From Edaphobacter sp. (GTDB lineage: Bacteria > Acidobacteriota > Terriglobia > Terriglobales > Acidobacteriaceae): DNA of 32,177 bases. The stretch lies in the NCBI GenBank assembly GCA_025462755.1, contig JAOAPF010000035.1, positions 1-32,177 on the forward strand. Direction: 5' to 3'. Position 1 is the first letter of the stretch. Each line of letters opens with the position of its first letter. The position numbers were made by a program, and so were the translations under genes. This document shows, in pieces, positions 23,159 to 31,523 of this stretch. The notes beneath the pieces are model-generated. The model was not told where the DNA came from. It made no database searches and saw only the letters and a program-made list of their open reading frames with translations.

Positions 23159-25117
23159 TCACTGTTTAGCAACGTCTAGTATGTTGTCGTCGGGAATTCT
23201 ATCGATGAGTTTGTTATACGGATCTATGCCGGCACGCGCAGGCATCTGGTCAACGACAATTTCAAAGGTCTGGTTCGCCTGAGTGATCTTTTCCTTCTTG
23301 AGATAGAGTGGCTTCTCCTCATCCTTCTTACCACTAAAAACGCCAATGTCGATGTAATCGTTCAGTGCCATCGGGGTCTCGTTTCCACTGCCATCTGACT
23401 TCACCTTGCGAGACTGAACGGAAAGGATCACCTTATACCTCTTGTCTGGCTGCTGGGTGACGGTGGCGGTCACCGTCTTGTTGTCGTACAGAACGATGGA
23501 CTCAAAAGCATCGGTGATGTAGTACTGCAGTTCAGGAGGCGTCTGGCTGCGTAGCGCATCAACGAATTGACGTGTGTCGGGATAAGGGCCGCTCTGCGAG
23601 TTGTTCGCGTTGGCGTACCGATATTGCATGAGGAAGTTGTGGAGTGCGAGGTTGAGTTTGTCTTCACCGATGTAGTCAGCAAGGGTGTACATGACCTGAC
23701 CGCCCTTTTGATACCAGACGTACGGTTCATTTTGGACGAGTACGACCGGACGTTCCTTGCGGATCTCACCGGCGCGTCCGCGGAGATATTGATCGAGTTC
23801 GTGCTTCAGGAAGCGATGCATATTGTCGCTGCCATATTTTTGCTTCATCACCATTAGGGCGGAGTATTCGGCGAGGGTTTCGGAGAGCATGTTTGAGCCT
23901 TCGACACGTGCGCCGATGAGCTGGTGGGCCCACCACTGGTGGCCTAGCTCATGCGCTGTGACAAAGTAAGTGAAGTCAATATCAGTTGGCTTTTCCAGAC
24001 GGCCAATGAAGCCTATGCCCTCAGAGAACGGAATCGTGTTGGGAAACGATTGTGCGAAGGTGCGGTAGCGTGGAAACTCGAGAATTCGATACTGGCGGAA
24101 CTGAAATGGACTAAAGTTCTTTTCGTAGTAGGCGAGGCCAGCTTTGGAAGCGGCGATCATATCGTCCACGTCGTAGACATGGGCTGGGATGTGATAGACC
24201 TCAATGGCTACCGGGTTTGCAGCGCCCTGATATATCTCACGCTTCACTCCATAGCGGGCTGAGATGAAGGCGTAGAAGTCGAGGGTTTTGACATCGCCCA
24301 TGTCATAACTGAAATAGTGGCGGCCGTTCTCGTGCCATTCTCGAGTCAGATAGCCGGGAGAGATCGCCATCTGGGATCGGCCTTCGGAATCCGAATCAGA
24401 AGTGCTGACCGTGGTGCGATAGGTAATCCAGTCGGAGTTGGGTGTGAACAGGCTAGTGACTGTCCCGAGCGGGTCCCCGCGATGCGGAAGAAGTTCCTGG
24501 TCGGGTAGATGCTCCTCGCGCCGGCGACGAGGATCGTCAAGTTCGATGCTGTTGTCGTAACCGATTGTGGGAAAGTAATTCGAGTCGAAGAAAGTTCCAG
24601 AGTATGCGAGTTCAGGACGTTCATTGCCATCCTTGAAGCCACGGCTCGTATGACCGACGTTGAAGGTAGCATCGAGCTTGTCACCTGGTGCGAGTGGGGT
24701 TGCCAACTCGTAAATGGAGTAAAGATTGCGGGGGCTGGAGGATAGAACATGAAAGGGGCGGCTGAACTGAACGTTCGAGACCGACTGGAACTGGTTGGTA
24801 ATGTGAATTTGACTAATGGGTTGCGCAGTCTTGTTCTGCAGGACGAAGTGGCCGGTGCCGTCGAAGGAGCGGCGTTCGGGGTAGATGTTGATATTGGCAT
24901 CGACAGCGACAACCTTGGGCTGCGGAAAATTTTCATATTTCTTCCAGTCACGCTCGTATTTGGCTTGTATGTTGCGGCGGTCCTTGGCAGTCAGGTATTC
25001 GTTTAGGATATGAGCATTGTAGAAATACCATGCTCCACTGCCCGAGGCGATGAGCAGTAAGACCGTGGCTACGGGAATGAGCCGCGGCGAGACTGAAGCG
25101 CGCAGGCCACGCGTCAT
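23159..25117 (-). CDS. M1-family zinc metallopeptidase half of a permease-peptidase gene
   Basis: This frame encodes 652 residues: one membrane segment (about 14-34), a beta-rich N-terminal M1 domain, and the gluzincin core with HELGH (389-393) and the third zinc ligand Glu in LSETLAEY (about 413); SEGIGF (about 365-370) takes the place of the GAMEN exopeptidase loop. It would cleave peptides outside the cytoplasmic membrane. In Acidobacteria and Bacteroidetes this domain is normally the C-terminal half of one ~1,200-residue ABC permease/M1 aminopeptidase. Here it is in another frame than the permease, overlaps its end by 170 bases, and its ATG has no ribosome binding site (GCGGCTCCG before it). 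So it is probably the 3' part of a frameshifted gene. Confidence 0.88.
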   Translation of the reverse strand: MTRGLRASVSPRLIPVATVLLLIASGSGAWYFYNAHILNEYLTAKDRRNIQAKYERDWKKYENFPQPKVVAVDANINIYPERRSFDGTGHFVLQNKTAQPISQIHITNQFQSVSNVQFSRPFHVLSSSPRNLYSIYELATPLAPGDKLDATFNVGHTSRGFKDGNERPELAYSGTFFDSNYFPTIGYDNSIELDDPRRRREEHLPDQELLPHRGDPLGTVTSLFTPNSDWITYRTTVSTSDSDSEGRSQMAISPGYLTREWHENGRHYFSYDMGDVKTLDFYAFISARYGVKREIYQGAANPVAIEVYHIPAHVYDVDDMIAASKAGLAYYEKNFSPFQFRQYRILEFPRYRTFAQSFPNTIPFSEGIGFIGRLEKPTDIDFTYFVTAHELGHQWWAHQLIGARVEGSNMLSETLAEYSALMVMKQKYGSDNMHRFLKHELDQYLRGRAGEIRKERPVVLVQNEPYVWYQKGGQVMYTLADYIGEDKLNLALHNFLMQYRYANANNSQSGPYPDTRQFVDALRSQTPPELQYYITDAFESIVLYDNKTVTATVTQQPDKRYKVILSVQSRKVKSDGSGNETPMALNDYIDIGVFSGKKDEEKPLYLKKEKITQANQTFEIVVDQMPARAGIDPYNKLIDRIPDDNILDVAKQ

Positions 25118-26816
25118 CGGAGCCGCGGCGGGCGAGCGCGATGGACACGACGGCCAGGATAGCCGTTATCGAGAGCCAATATGTTATTGACCAAAAGAGC
25201 GCAGGCGCGAAATGCCCGTAGCCGTTCATGTCCGAATAGGTATAAGGCGGCGTGCTGCCTACCAGATAGAGTGTGTTTTCGAGGCCGAAGTTATAAAGGA
25301 TCGGCGAAATGACGAAAATGCCGATGACGACTCCGTGCCCGATAAATTTGTTGGAGACTACCGTCTGGACAAAGAGCGCGAACAAGACGAAGGTAAGGAC
25401 CTGGGGGAAGGTAACGAAGTAAAGCTCTTTGACATACTGGAACAACTCGTAGTGATGATAGCCAGCGATAGTCTGCATGAGGATGCCGCAAAGGCCGGTA
25501 ATCGTAAGCAGAACGAACTCGACGAAACACAGAGCGAAGAGCTTCGAGAACCAGTCGGTAGTTTCGCTGATCGGTAGCGCGTCGTGAATGCCGGAGAAGT
25601 GAGTGTCGCGCTCTCGCCAGATGAGTTCGGCAGCATAAAGTGTGGCCACGATGTAGAAGAAGAGCTGCGCTCCGCCTTCGACCGACTGGAGCATGAGGTA
25701 GGTGACGGGCCAAACATTTCGATCGGCGAGGCGGCCAGCGAAGTGGCCATTGTTGATGGCCAGTCCAGCCATCAGAATGAGAATGCCCCAGAAGGGAATC
25801 TCGCGCACGATATTGAAGACGCGAAGACGGGTAAGCGAGGCGAGTTGTAGGAAGGTGGTTCCGGGTCCGAAGACCCGGTGGATAGAGGGAAGTCTGGCAG
25901 CAACTAGACTACGTCGGGGCTTGGCTTCTACAAGCTCTTGTTCTCTCGCCCGAGCCGCTTGTTTGCCACTGATGCGGGCAGTGAGCGTTTCGACCGACAT
26001 TGGGAACAGCTTCCACGCCGCCACGAGCGAAACCAGTCCGACCGATCCCCACAGCAAGCGGTTGTAGAGGAAAACACCCGAGGCAGCGTGTGCCGACCAG
26101 GAGAAGAGTTGTGAGTTGCGCTCCACTACGGTCCAATAGCGAGCGATGGCGTCACTGTACAGAAAGCCGACGGGGTCGAGGATACCGGACCAGAAGTGCT
26201 CTAGTGATCGCGTGGCTCCGAAAGCATTCACACCGATAAGGTAGAGCATGAAAATTGCCGCGCCCTGCAGGTAGACGATGAAGATCTTGCGAGAGAGAGC
26301 AGCAACAAGGAAGAAAAGAGAACCCAGAAAGAAAATCTGGAAGACAACGATGGAAAAGAACGGCTGCAGATACCAGGAAAGATGGTTGGGACCGATGCGG
26401 GAGTGGTCAGCCCAGGGGGCGAAGGTGCCGAGAAACTCGCCAAAAAGCAGTCCTGAAAACGCGAAGACGGTGGCGACAAAAGAGCCGGCCCAACGACCAC
26501 CAAGGTAGGCAAACTTTGAGATGGGTTTGGTGAAGAGTATCTGAATCGTATCGCGCTGGAAGTCGCGCAGGATAGAGGTGCCGAAGATCGCCGCGATAAC
26601 GATCAAACCGAAGAAGCTGATGCCGATGTCGTTGTAGATATTTGCGTAGGGACCATTCAGTAAAATTTTGCCGTTGTTGTTACCGATAGGACCGAAGCTC
26701 TCGCTGGCGACGCATAGGAAACTAAAGGTAAACCAGAGAAGAAAGTAAACATACGTTGAGATGTTTTTGAAGCGAAATTTTAGCTCAAAGGTAAAGAACT
26801 CCCAGAACATTGCCAT
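24948..26816 (-). CDS. ABC-2 type transporter permease half of a permease-peptidase gene
   Basis: A 622-residue membrane protein with about twelve hydrophobic segments in two sets of six, separated by a basic cytoplasmic loop near residues 290-330 (ISGKQAARAREQELVEAKPR). The start MFWEFFTFELKFRFKN and the phrase ILFTKPISKFAYLGGRW are typical of permeases that pair with the ATPase encoded 21 bases upstream. The recognisable sequence ends at ALARRGSDDAW (about 25,100); the last ~50 residues (RFSLAAAHSRSHGLTAHR and on) are unrelated frame-shifted reading, while the M1 peptidase continues in the neighbouring frame. Transported substrate is unknown. The ATG at 26816 follows ACACCGACATG, with a weak site; MAM offers a second ATG two codons on. 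Confidence 0.85.
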   Translation of the reverse strand: MAMFWEFFTFELKFRFKNISTYVYFLLWFTFSFLCVASESFGPIGNNNGKILLNGPYANIYNDIGISFFGLIVIAAIFGTSILRDFQRDTIQILFTKPISKFAYLGGRWAGSFVATVFAFSGLLFGEFLGTFAPWADHSRIGPNHLSWYLQPFFSIVVFQIFFLGSLFFLVAALSRKIFIVYLQGAAIFMLYLIGVNAFGATRSLEHFWSGILDPVGFLYSDAIARYWTVVERNSQLFSWSAHAASGVFLYNRLLWGSVGLVSLVAAWKLFPMSVETLTARISGKQAARAREQELVEAKPRRSLVAARLPSIHRVFGPGTTFLQLASLTRLRVFNIVREIPFWGILILMAGLAINNGHFAGRLADRNVWPVTYLMLQSVEGGAQLFFYIVATLYAAELIWRERDTHFSGIHDALPISETTDWFSKLFALCFVEFVLLTITGLCGILMQTIAGYHHYELFQYVKELYFVTFPQVLTFVLFALFVQTVVSNKFIGHGVVIGIFVISPILYNFGLENTLYLVGSTPPYTYSDMNGYGHFAPALFWSITYWLSITAILAVVSIALARRGSDDAWPARFSLAAAHSRSHGLTAHRLGQWSMVFLQCSYPKRIPDCQGPPQHTSQIRA

Positions 26817-26837
26817 GTCGGTGTCTCCTGTGCTGGG

Positions 26838-27719
26838 TCAGTTTTTTGCTTGGCCGGCAAGGTTCAGGAAATAAACGTCTTCGAGACCGGACTCGACGGG
26901 ACGAAAGCCGTCCCCGGGACTGGAGTCGGCGTAGACGCGAATCTCATGAAGGCCGCCGATAAGGTGAGTGGAGATGACGTTGAAGGTACCTTCGAGAGCG
27001 CGGAGCTCATCGTCGGTAGCGACTACTTTTGACCAGATCTTACCGACAAGAGAATCGAGGGCCTCCGACGGCGCGCCTTCAAGGAGCAACTCACCGTTGG
27101 AGATGATAGCCATGCGGGCGCAAAGCTCGCGGACGTCGTCAACGATGTGGGTTGAAAGAATGACAGTCACATTCGACCCGATCGAGCTTAGAAGATTGAG
27201 AAAGCGATTCCGCTCGGCAGGATCGAGACCCGCGGTCGGCTCGTCCACGATAATAAGCTTGGGATCGGCGAGCAGAGCCTGAGCGATTCCGAAACGCTGC
27301 TTCATCCCGCCGGAGTAGGTGCTAAGTGACTTCTTGCGGGCGTCCCATAGGTTTGTTTGTTGCAGAAGTGCCTCGACCATCTGGGTTCGCTCGGTCTTGT
27401 TCGTGATGCCTTTGAGGATTGCGAGGTGGTGAAGCATATCCAGTGCCGACATCTTGGGATAGACCCCGAACTCCTGCGGCAGATAACCGAGAACTTTGCG
27501 TACTTCATCTTTTTGAGTCAGAACGTTGAGCTCATCGAGCTGGACCGTACCCGAGTCGGGGTCCTGCAACGTGGCGACCGTCCGCATCAAAGTGCTCTTG
27601 CCTGCTCCGTTGGGACCAAGCAATCCGAACATGTGGTTGCCAATGGTCAGTGTGAGATCTTTGAGCGCTTTCACGCCATTTGGATAGGTCTTGGACAGAC
27701 CTGTGATTTTGAGTGACAA
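26838..27719 (-). CDS. ABC transporter ATP-binding protein
   Basis: The 293-residue cytoplasmic ATPase drives the permease encoded next in the operon. It has Walker A GPNGAGKST (35-43), a Q-loop in LGYLPQEFGVYP, the signature YSGGMKQRFG, Walker B LIIVDEPTAGLDP and the H-loop STHIVDD, all intact. The C-terminal ~80 residues form the extra domain found in exporters of the ABC-2 drug/lipid class. Spacing to the permease is 21 bases, so co-transcription is near certain. The upstream 178-base gap to the diguanylate cyclase must hold the promoter for the three-gene unit. Confidence 0.95.
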   Translation of the reverse strand: MSLKITGLSKTYPNGVKALKDLTLTIGNHMFGLLGPNGAGKSTLMRTVATLQDPDSGTVQLDELNVLTQKDEVRKVLGYLPQEFGVYPKMSALDMLHHLAILKGITNKTERTQMVEALLQQTNLWDARKKSLSTYSGGMKQRFGIAQALLADPKLIIVDEPTAGLDPAERNRFLNLLSSIGSNVTVILSTHIVDDVRELCARMAIISNGELLLEGAPSEALDSLVGKIWSKVVATDDELRALEGTFNVISTHLIGGLHEIRVYADSSPGDGFRPVESGLEDVYFLNLAGQAKN

Positions 27720-27897
27720 GGAAAGTGTCCTCCGGAGCGATTAATCCTGTAACTTTTCGTGTAGCGGCAATTTACCACATCAGGTGGAATGGCGGGTGCG
27801 TCTTCCGACGCCTGAATAATATGGAGTCGGCCTTAAGCCGGTGCATTCGCCACCGTTTGGAATACGTAGGCGGCGACGACCCTTTAGTTCGGATCAG

Positions 27898-29223
27898 CTA
27901 ATCAACCGTGGCCCACGAACCAGAGTCGCCCTTCGGCAGACCGCGTAATACTCGCCTCTCGGCAGAGAGCCGTTTCCTGACCGTGGTCGTTAATCCCCCG
28001 CAGCAAACCCGATTACGACCGGCCGCCTTAGCCTGGTAGAGTGCCTTATCGGCAGAGTCAAGCAGATCATCCTGACAGTTGGAATCGCTCGGCCAACAGG
28101 ACGCTACACCGCAACTCACCGTCGACAGCCGAGGGTGACTGCCCGGTTCCGGCAACGCAGGAGATCCGGCAACTTCAACAAGTTTGCGGATTCGCTCGGC
28201 GACGATCGTCGCGCCCTCCTGCGTTGCCCCGGGAAGCAAGACCACAAACTCCTCGCCACCAAATCGAGCAGCGAAATCGTCTTTGCAACGCAGGCTCTGT
28301 AACAGCAGTGAAGCGACGCGAACCAGCACGCGGTCGCCATAAAGATGCCCGCGGGTGTCGTTCGTAATCTTGAAGTGATCGATGTCGATGACGATGGCAG
28401 AGAGGCAAGTCCCGGCATCAACAGCCTCTCGCCAGAATTTTGCGAACTGCAACTCGTAAGAATGTCGATTAGCAAGGCCAGTCAGATTGTCAATGTAAGA
28501 AATCTTTTGCAACTCGACATTTAGGAAAGACAGCTCTTGAGTCTGTATCTCGCTGCGGAGTCGCATCAGGTATCCGAGGCGTTCTTCACGCCCGACGCTG
28601 TAATTGGCGACCACGGTCATCAAGATGGCACAAACAGCTAACGTGATTCCAAGCAACTTCTCCGAGGCATTCAAGAAGTGATCCTGGTGAATGAAGACCA
28701 GATCGCTTGCCAGCAAAAATGCCGATGTAGAGAAGGCATACGTAAACTGCAGCCGCATCACAACGTTTGCGAAGATCACAGTGACGATCAGTCCTACCTG
28801 GGCATAGGCTGATGAGGTGGCATTCGTATTGCTTTCAAGGTAAAGGTGCGTCACTCCTATAAGACAGCTCGCCAGCGCAATACTGGTTTCGCGATAGAGT
28901 TTATTCGGACTCCAACGCATGCTGACATTGATCAGCAAGGCTATTGGGGTAACGATGCACAGGCGTAGCTGTAATGGAAACCAGGAAACACCGCCCCGAA
29001 TAAAGTAATCCGCGATGATGTAAATATTGAAGAACCCAATCGCAATCAGACCTTCAACCCAGAGACGAGCTGCGCGCTGAACAAAAGTCGATTGCTCAAA
29101 GCCGCTCTCAAGAGGCTCCGGCAGAGAGAGTTGCTGGAATCCCCTTCGGGAAAGCCGCTCTATCTCTGCCATCGCGAGTTCGTGGATTGAGGTGCCTGGC
29201 ATCCGAATTTGCTTCTTTCTCAC
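27898..29223 (-). CDS. Membrane-bound GGDEF-domain diguanylate cyclase
   Basis: The protein makes the second messenger c-di-GMP from GTP. The first ~210 residues contain about six membrane helices (from about 54 to 206) forming an unnamed sensor, then a short coiled coil (about 215-240) leads into the GGDEF domain: DNLTGLANRH (245-254), VIDIDHFKITND (278-289) and the active-site GGEEF (322-326). All catalytic residues are present. The product-inhibition RxxD site is out of register: the chain reads RCKDDFAARF, with the arginine one residue too far. The start is GTG 29223, which lacks a good binding site; ATG 29202 is an alternative. The gene is single, minus strand, between panC and the ABC operon. 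Confidence 0.93.
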   Translation of the reverse strand: MRKKQIRMPGTSIHELAMAEIERLSRRGFQQLSLPEPLESGFEQSTFVQRAARLWVEGLIAIGFFNIYIIADYFIRGGVSWFPLQLRLCIVTPIALLINVSMRWSPNKLYRETSIALASCLIGVTHLYLESNTNATSSAYAQVGLIVTVIFANVVMRLQFTYAFSTSAFLLASDLVFIHQDHFLNASEKLLGITLAVCAILMTVVANYSVGREERLGYLMRLRSEIQTQELSFLNVELQKISYIDNLTGLANRHSYELQFAKFWREAVDAGTCLSAIVIDIDHFKITNDTRGHLYGDRVLVRVASLLLQSLRCKDDFAARFGGEEFVVLLPGATQEGATIVAERIRKLVEVAGSPALPEPGSHPRLSTVSCGVASCWPSDSNCQDDLLDSADKALYQAKAAGRNRVCCGGLTTTVRKRLSAERRVLRGLPKGDSGSWATVD

Positions 29224-29504
29224 ACTGTGTCTTTTCTAGCTCTGTCGGCGGGCGTCCGTCTTTCATCAGTGTATAAGAGGAAAAATCGGGGAAGCTGGTG
29301 CAAATAATTGTTACTAAAGGGTGAGAGTGAAACACTCCCTATTCCGGGGGGACGCATGATACTTCCGTGCAATTCCTTTGGAAGATTCTCTATGCGTGCG
29401 AGGCGAATCCTCGGTAGCTTTTTCACCCGAAGGAGTCAACCGTCTAGACCCGACAACCATCGACAAGTTACGGGATAGAGCCGGACTTTTCTAAATCGAA
29501 ATGT

Positions 29505-30347
29505 CTAGGCCACAAGAAAGTTATCGATTAGGCGCGTGCTTCCGACATACGCCGCTACTGCAACAAGGGTACCTGTCTCGGCAGACGTCACAGGAAGCAA
29601 AGTATTTGCGTCTACAATTGCGAAATAATCCACCCGTATTCCAGCCTCAGCCTTTAGAGTTTCCATCCCCCCTCGCACCAGCGCGGTGCTTTGCCGCTCT
29701 CCTTCCGCGATCATTCCTTGCAGCTGCAGCAGTGTTCGGTGTAACACCCGCGCGTGCCTTCGTTCTATGCCGCTCAGATATTTGTTCCTGCTGCTCAGTG
29801 CGAGTCCGTCCCAATCCCGCACGATGACGCAACCCACCAGCTCGACGTCGAAGTTCAAATCTCGAACCATTTGTTGCAGTACCGCAAGCTGGGCTGCATC
29901 CTTCTGTCCGAAGTAGGCCCGTGTGGGCGCCACCGCATGGAACAACTTTGCCACAACGGTTGCTACGCCGGTAAAGTGTCCTGGCCGCGAAGATCCATCC
30001 AATCGATCTCCTATTTCTGACACAGTCACGGTCGTCACTGAGCCGTTTGGATACATCTCCGCCACGTCCGGAGCGAACAAAACGTCTACTCCCTCCATCT
30101 GCAGCGATCTACAGTCTGCCTCAAATGTCCGAGGATACTTTGCAAAGTCCTCGCCCGGCGCAAACTGAAGCGGGTTCACAAAGATCGAAGCAACTACCGC
30201 ATCGCACTCCGACCGCGCGCGTCGCACCAAGGACAGGTGCCCTTCATGCAGGGCTCCCATCGTAGGCACAAACCCCAGCAGGGAGCCTCTCATCCGCAGC
30301 TCGCGACAAATGCTCCGCACCTCCTGAATAGTTTTTACAACTCGCAC
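29505..30347 (-). CDS. panC: Pantoate-beta-alanine ligase (pantothenate synthetase)
   Basis: PanC joins pantoate and beta-alanine with ATP, the last step of vitamin B5 synthesis. The product has FVPTMGALHEGH (about 26-37) with the HxGH nucleotide motif, FVNPLQFAPGEDF (about 56-68), FGQKDAAQL (about 146-154) and LALSSRNKYLS (about 182-192) that closes the active site. I start it at GTG 30347 (280 residues), because AGGGGTGG lies seven bases before it; the GTG at 30365 would add six residues and put that site inside the gene. It follows panB by 116 bases on the same strand, which makes a panB-panC operon likely. Length is typical. Confidence 0.95.
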   Translation of the reverse strand: MRVVKTIQEVRSICRELRMRGSLLGFVPTMGALHEGHLSLVRRARSECDAVVASIFVNPLQFAPGEDFAKYPRTFEADCRSLQMEGVDVLFAPDVAEMYPNGSVTTVTVSEIGDRLDGSSRPGHFTGVATVVAKLFHAVAPTRAYFGQKDAAQLAVLQQMVRDLNFDVELVGCVIVRDWDGLALSSRNKYLSGIERRHARVLHRTLLQLQGMIAEGERQSTALVRGGMETLKAEAGIRVDYFAIVDANTLLPVTSAETGTLVAVAAYVGSTRLIDNFLVA

Positions 30348-30463
30348 AAAAGTTCCACCCCTCACGTTTCCAATTCACAAACGTCCCTTCCCTCGGAAGG
30401 CATTGATCGGCACACAACTTCTTTGAAGAGTGCCGATTCCCCCGGGTCAGATTGCTTTCTGCT

Positions 30464-31378
30464 CTACCCCACGGCTTCGGTTTGGACACCCATGAGCCCC
30501 CGCATCTCCCGCGAGAGATGGTAGCTCTCTGCGTCCGATGGGAAGGTCCTGGCCTCTACGTCTTGACGATACTCTGCCAATGCTTTTCGCATCAATCCCG
30601 CCACATCGGCGTACCGTCTTACGAACTTGGCCGGTGGCGAAAACGTCATTGCCATCATGTCGTGCAGCACCAGAATCTGCCCGTTGCAGTCCGGTCCTGC
30701 GCCGATGCCGATAGTAGGAATTGTCAGCTCCTCGGTGACGATCCTGGCCAACTCTCGCGGCACACCCTCCAACACGAGCGCAAAACAGCCTGCATTTTCA
30801 AGCGCGAGTGCATCGGTGCGCAGCTCGTCGATCGCTTCCATCGTCTTGCCCTGTACCTTGTATCCGCCCATGCGGTGCACGCTCTGCGGGGTAAGGCCGA
30901 GATGTCCCATTACCGGAATCTCTGCATCAACCATTCGTCGCACAAGGTCTTTCCGCTCACGTCCGCCTTCTAGCTTTACTGCCTCGGCTCCGGCCTCCTT
31001 CACGAAGCGGACAGCGTTCGCGACACCTTCGCGATCGTCGGTCTGGTAGCTGCCAAAAGGCATGTCCGCCACCAGAAGAGCACGTCGCAGTGCGCGTCGA
31101 ACACCGCGCGTGTACAGCAGCATTTCGTCCATCGTTACGGCCAACGTGTTCTCGTGACCCTGCATCACCATGGCGAGCGAGTCGCCTACGAGCACAACAT
31201 CCAGCCCAGCTTCATCGACGAGTCGGGCGCTCGCGTAGTCGTATGCGGTCACCGCGGTGATCGGCTGCCGCAATAGCTTTTTCTGCAATAAAGAAGGGGC
31301 TGTAACTTTAGTGGGAACGTCAGCATCGCGCCCTACCCGCGGGCCGGTTCGTTCCGTAGAGAACGTGGTCAAACTCAT
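30464..31378 (-). CDS. panB: 3-methyl-2-oxobutanoate hydroxymethyltransferase
   Basis: PanB transfers a hydroxymethyl group from methylenetetrahydrofolate to ketoisovalerate, giving ketopantoate for pantothenate. The 304-residue TIM-barrel product has ITAVTAYDYASARLVDEAG (about 40-58), VLVGDSLAMVMQGHENTL (about 62-79) with the Mg-binding Asp, ADMPFGSY (about 104-111), AVKLEGG (133-139) with the conserved Lys, LVLEGVP with the catalytic Glu (about 204), and IGIGAGPDCNGQILV (about 223-237). The frame is open further upstream, but ATG 31378 has TGGAG seven bases before and gives the usual N-terminus. The ketopantoate reductase (panE) and panD are not in the window. Upstream on the same strand lies a CocE-like hydrolase. 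Confidence 0.96.
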   Translation of the reverse strand: MSLTTFSTERTGPRVGRDADVPTKVTAPSLLQKKLLRQPITAVTAYDYASARLVDEAGLDVVLVGDSLAMVMQGHENTLAVTMDEMLLYTRGVRRALRRALLVADMPFGSYQTDDREGVANAVRFVKEAGAEAVKLEGGRERKDLVRRMVDAEIPVMGHLGLTPQSVHRMGGYKVQGKTMEAIDELRTDALALENAGCFALVLEGVPRELARIVTEELTIPTIGIGAGPDCNGQILVLHDMMAMTFSPPAKFVRRYADVAGLMRKALAEYRQDVEARTFPSDAESYHLSREMRGLMGVQTEAVG

Positions 31379-31523
31379 CGTAATCTCCAGTGCAGTTCCA
31401 CCGCGTGTCGCCGGACTTCGCTCGACTTTGGCCGGATACCACCTGTCCCAGCGATCTCCTGGGTCTGTGCTTAAGATTACGCGTCTCAGGTTTGCGTCGC
31501 AAGTCTGCCCTAAGTTCTTGTGC

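Noticed and set aside
27798..27811. GCGTC-TTCC-GACGC hairpin downstream of the diguanylate cyclase as terminator
   Set aside because: Only five base pairs and no T-run on the minus strand; too weak to call.
29340..29470. Possible c-di-GMP (GEMM) riboswitch near the diguanylate cyclase
   Set aside because: There is a short CGAGG/CCTCG hairpin, but the conserved GEMM core around ACGCAAAGCC is missing and the orientation relative to the flanking minus-strand genes does not fit.
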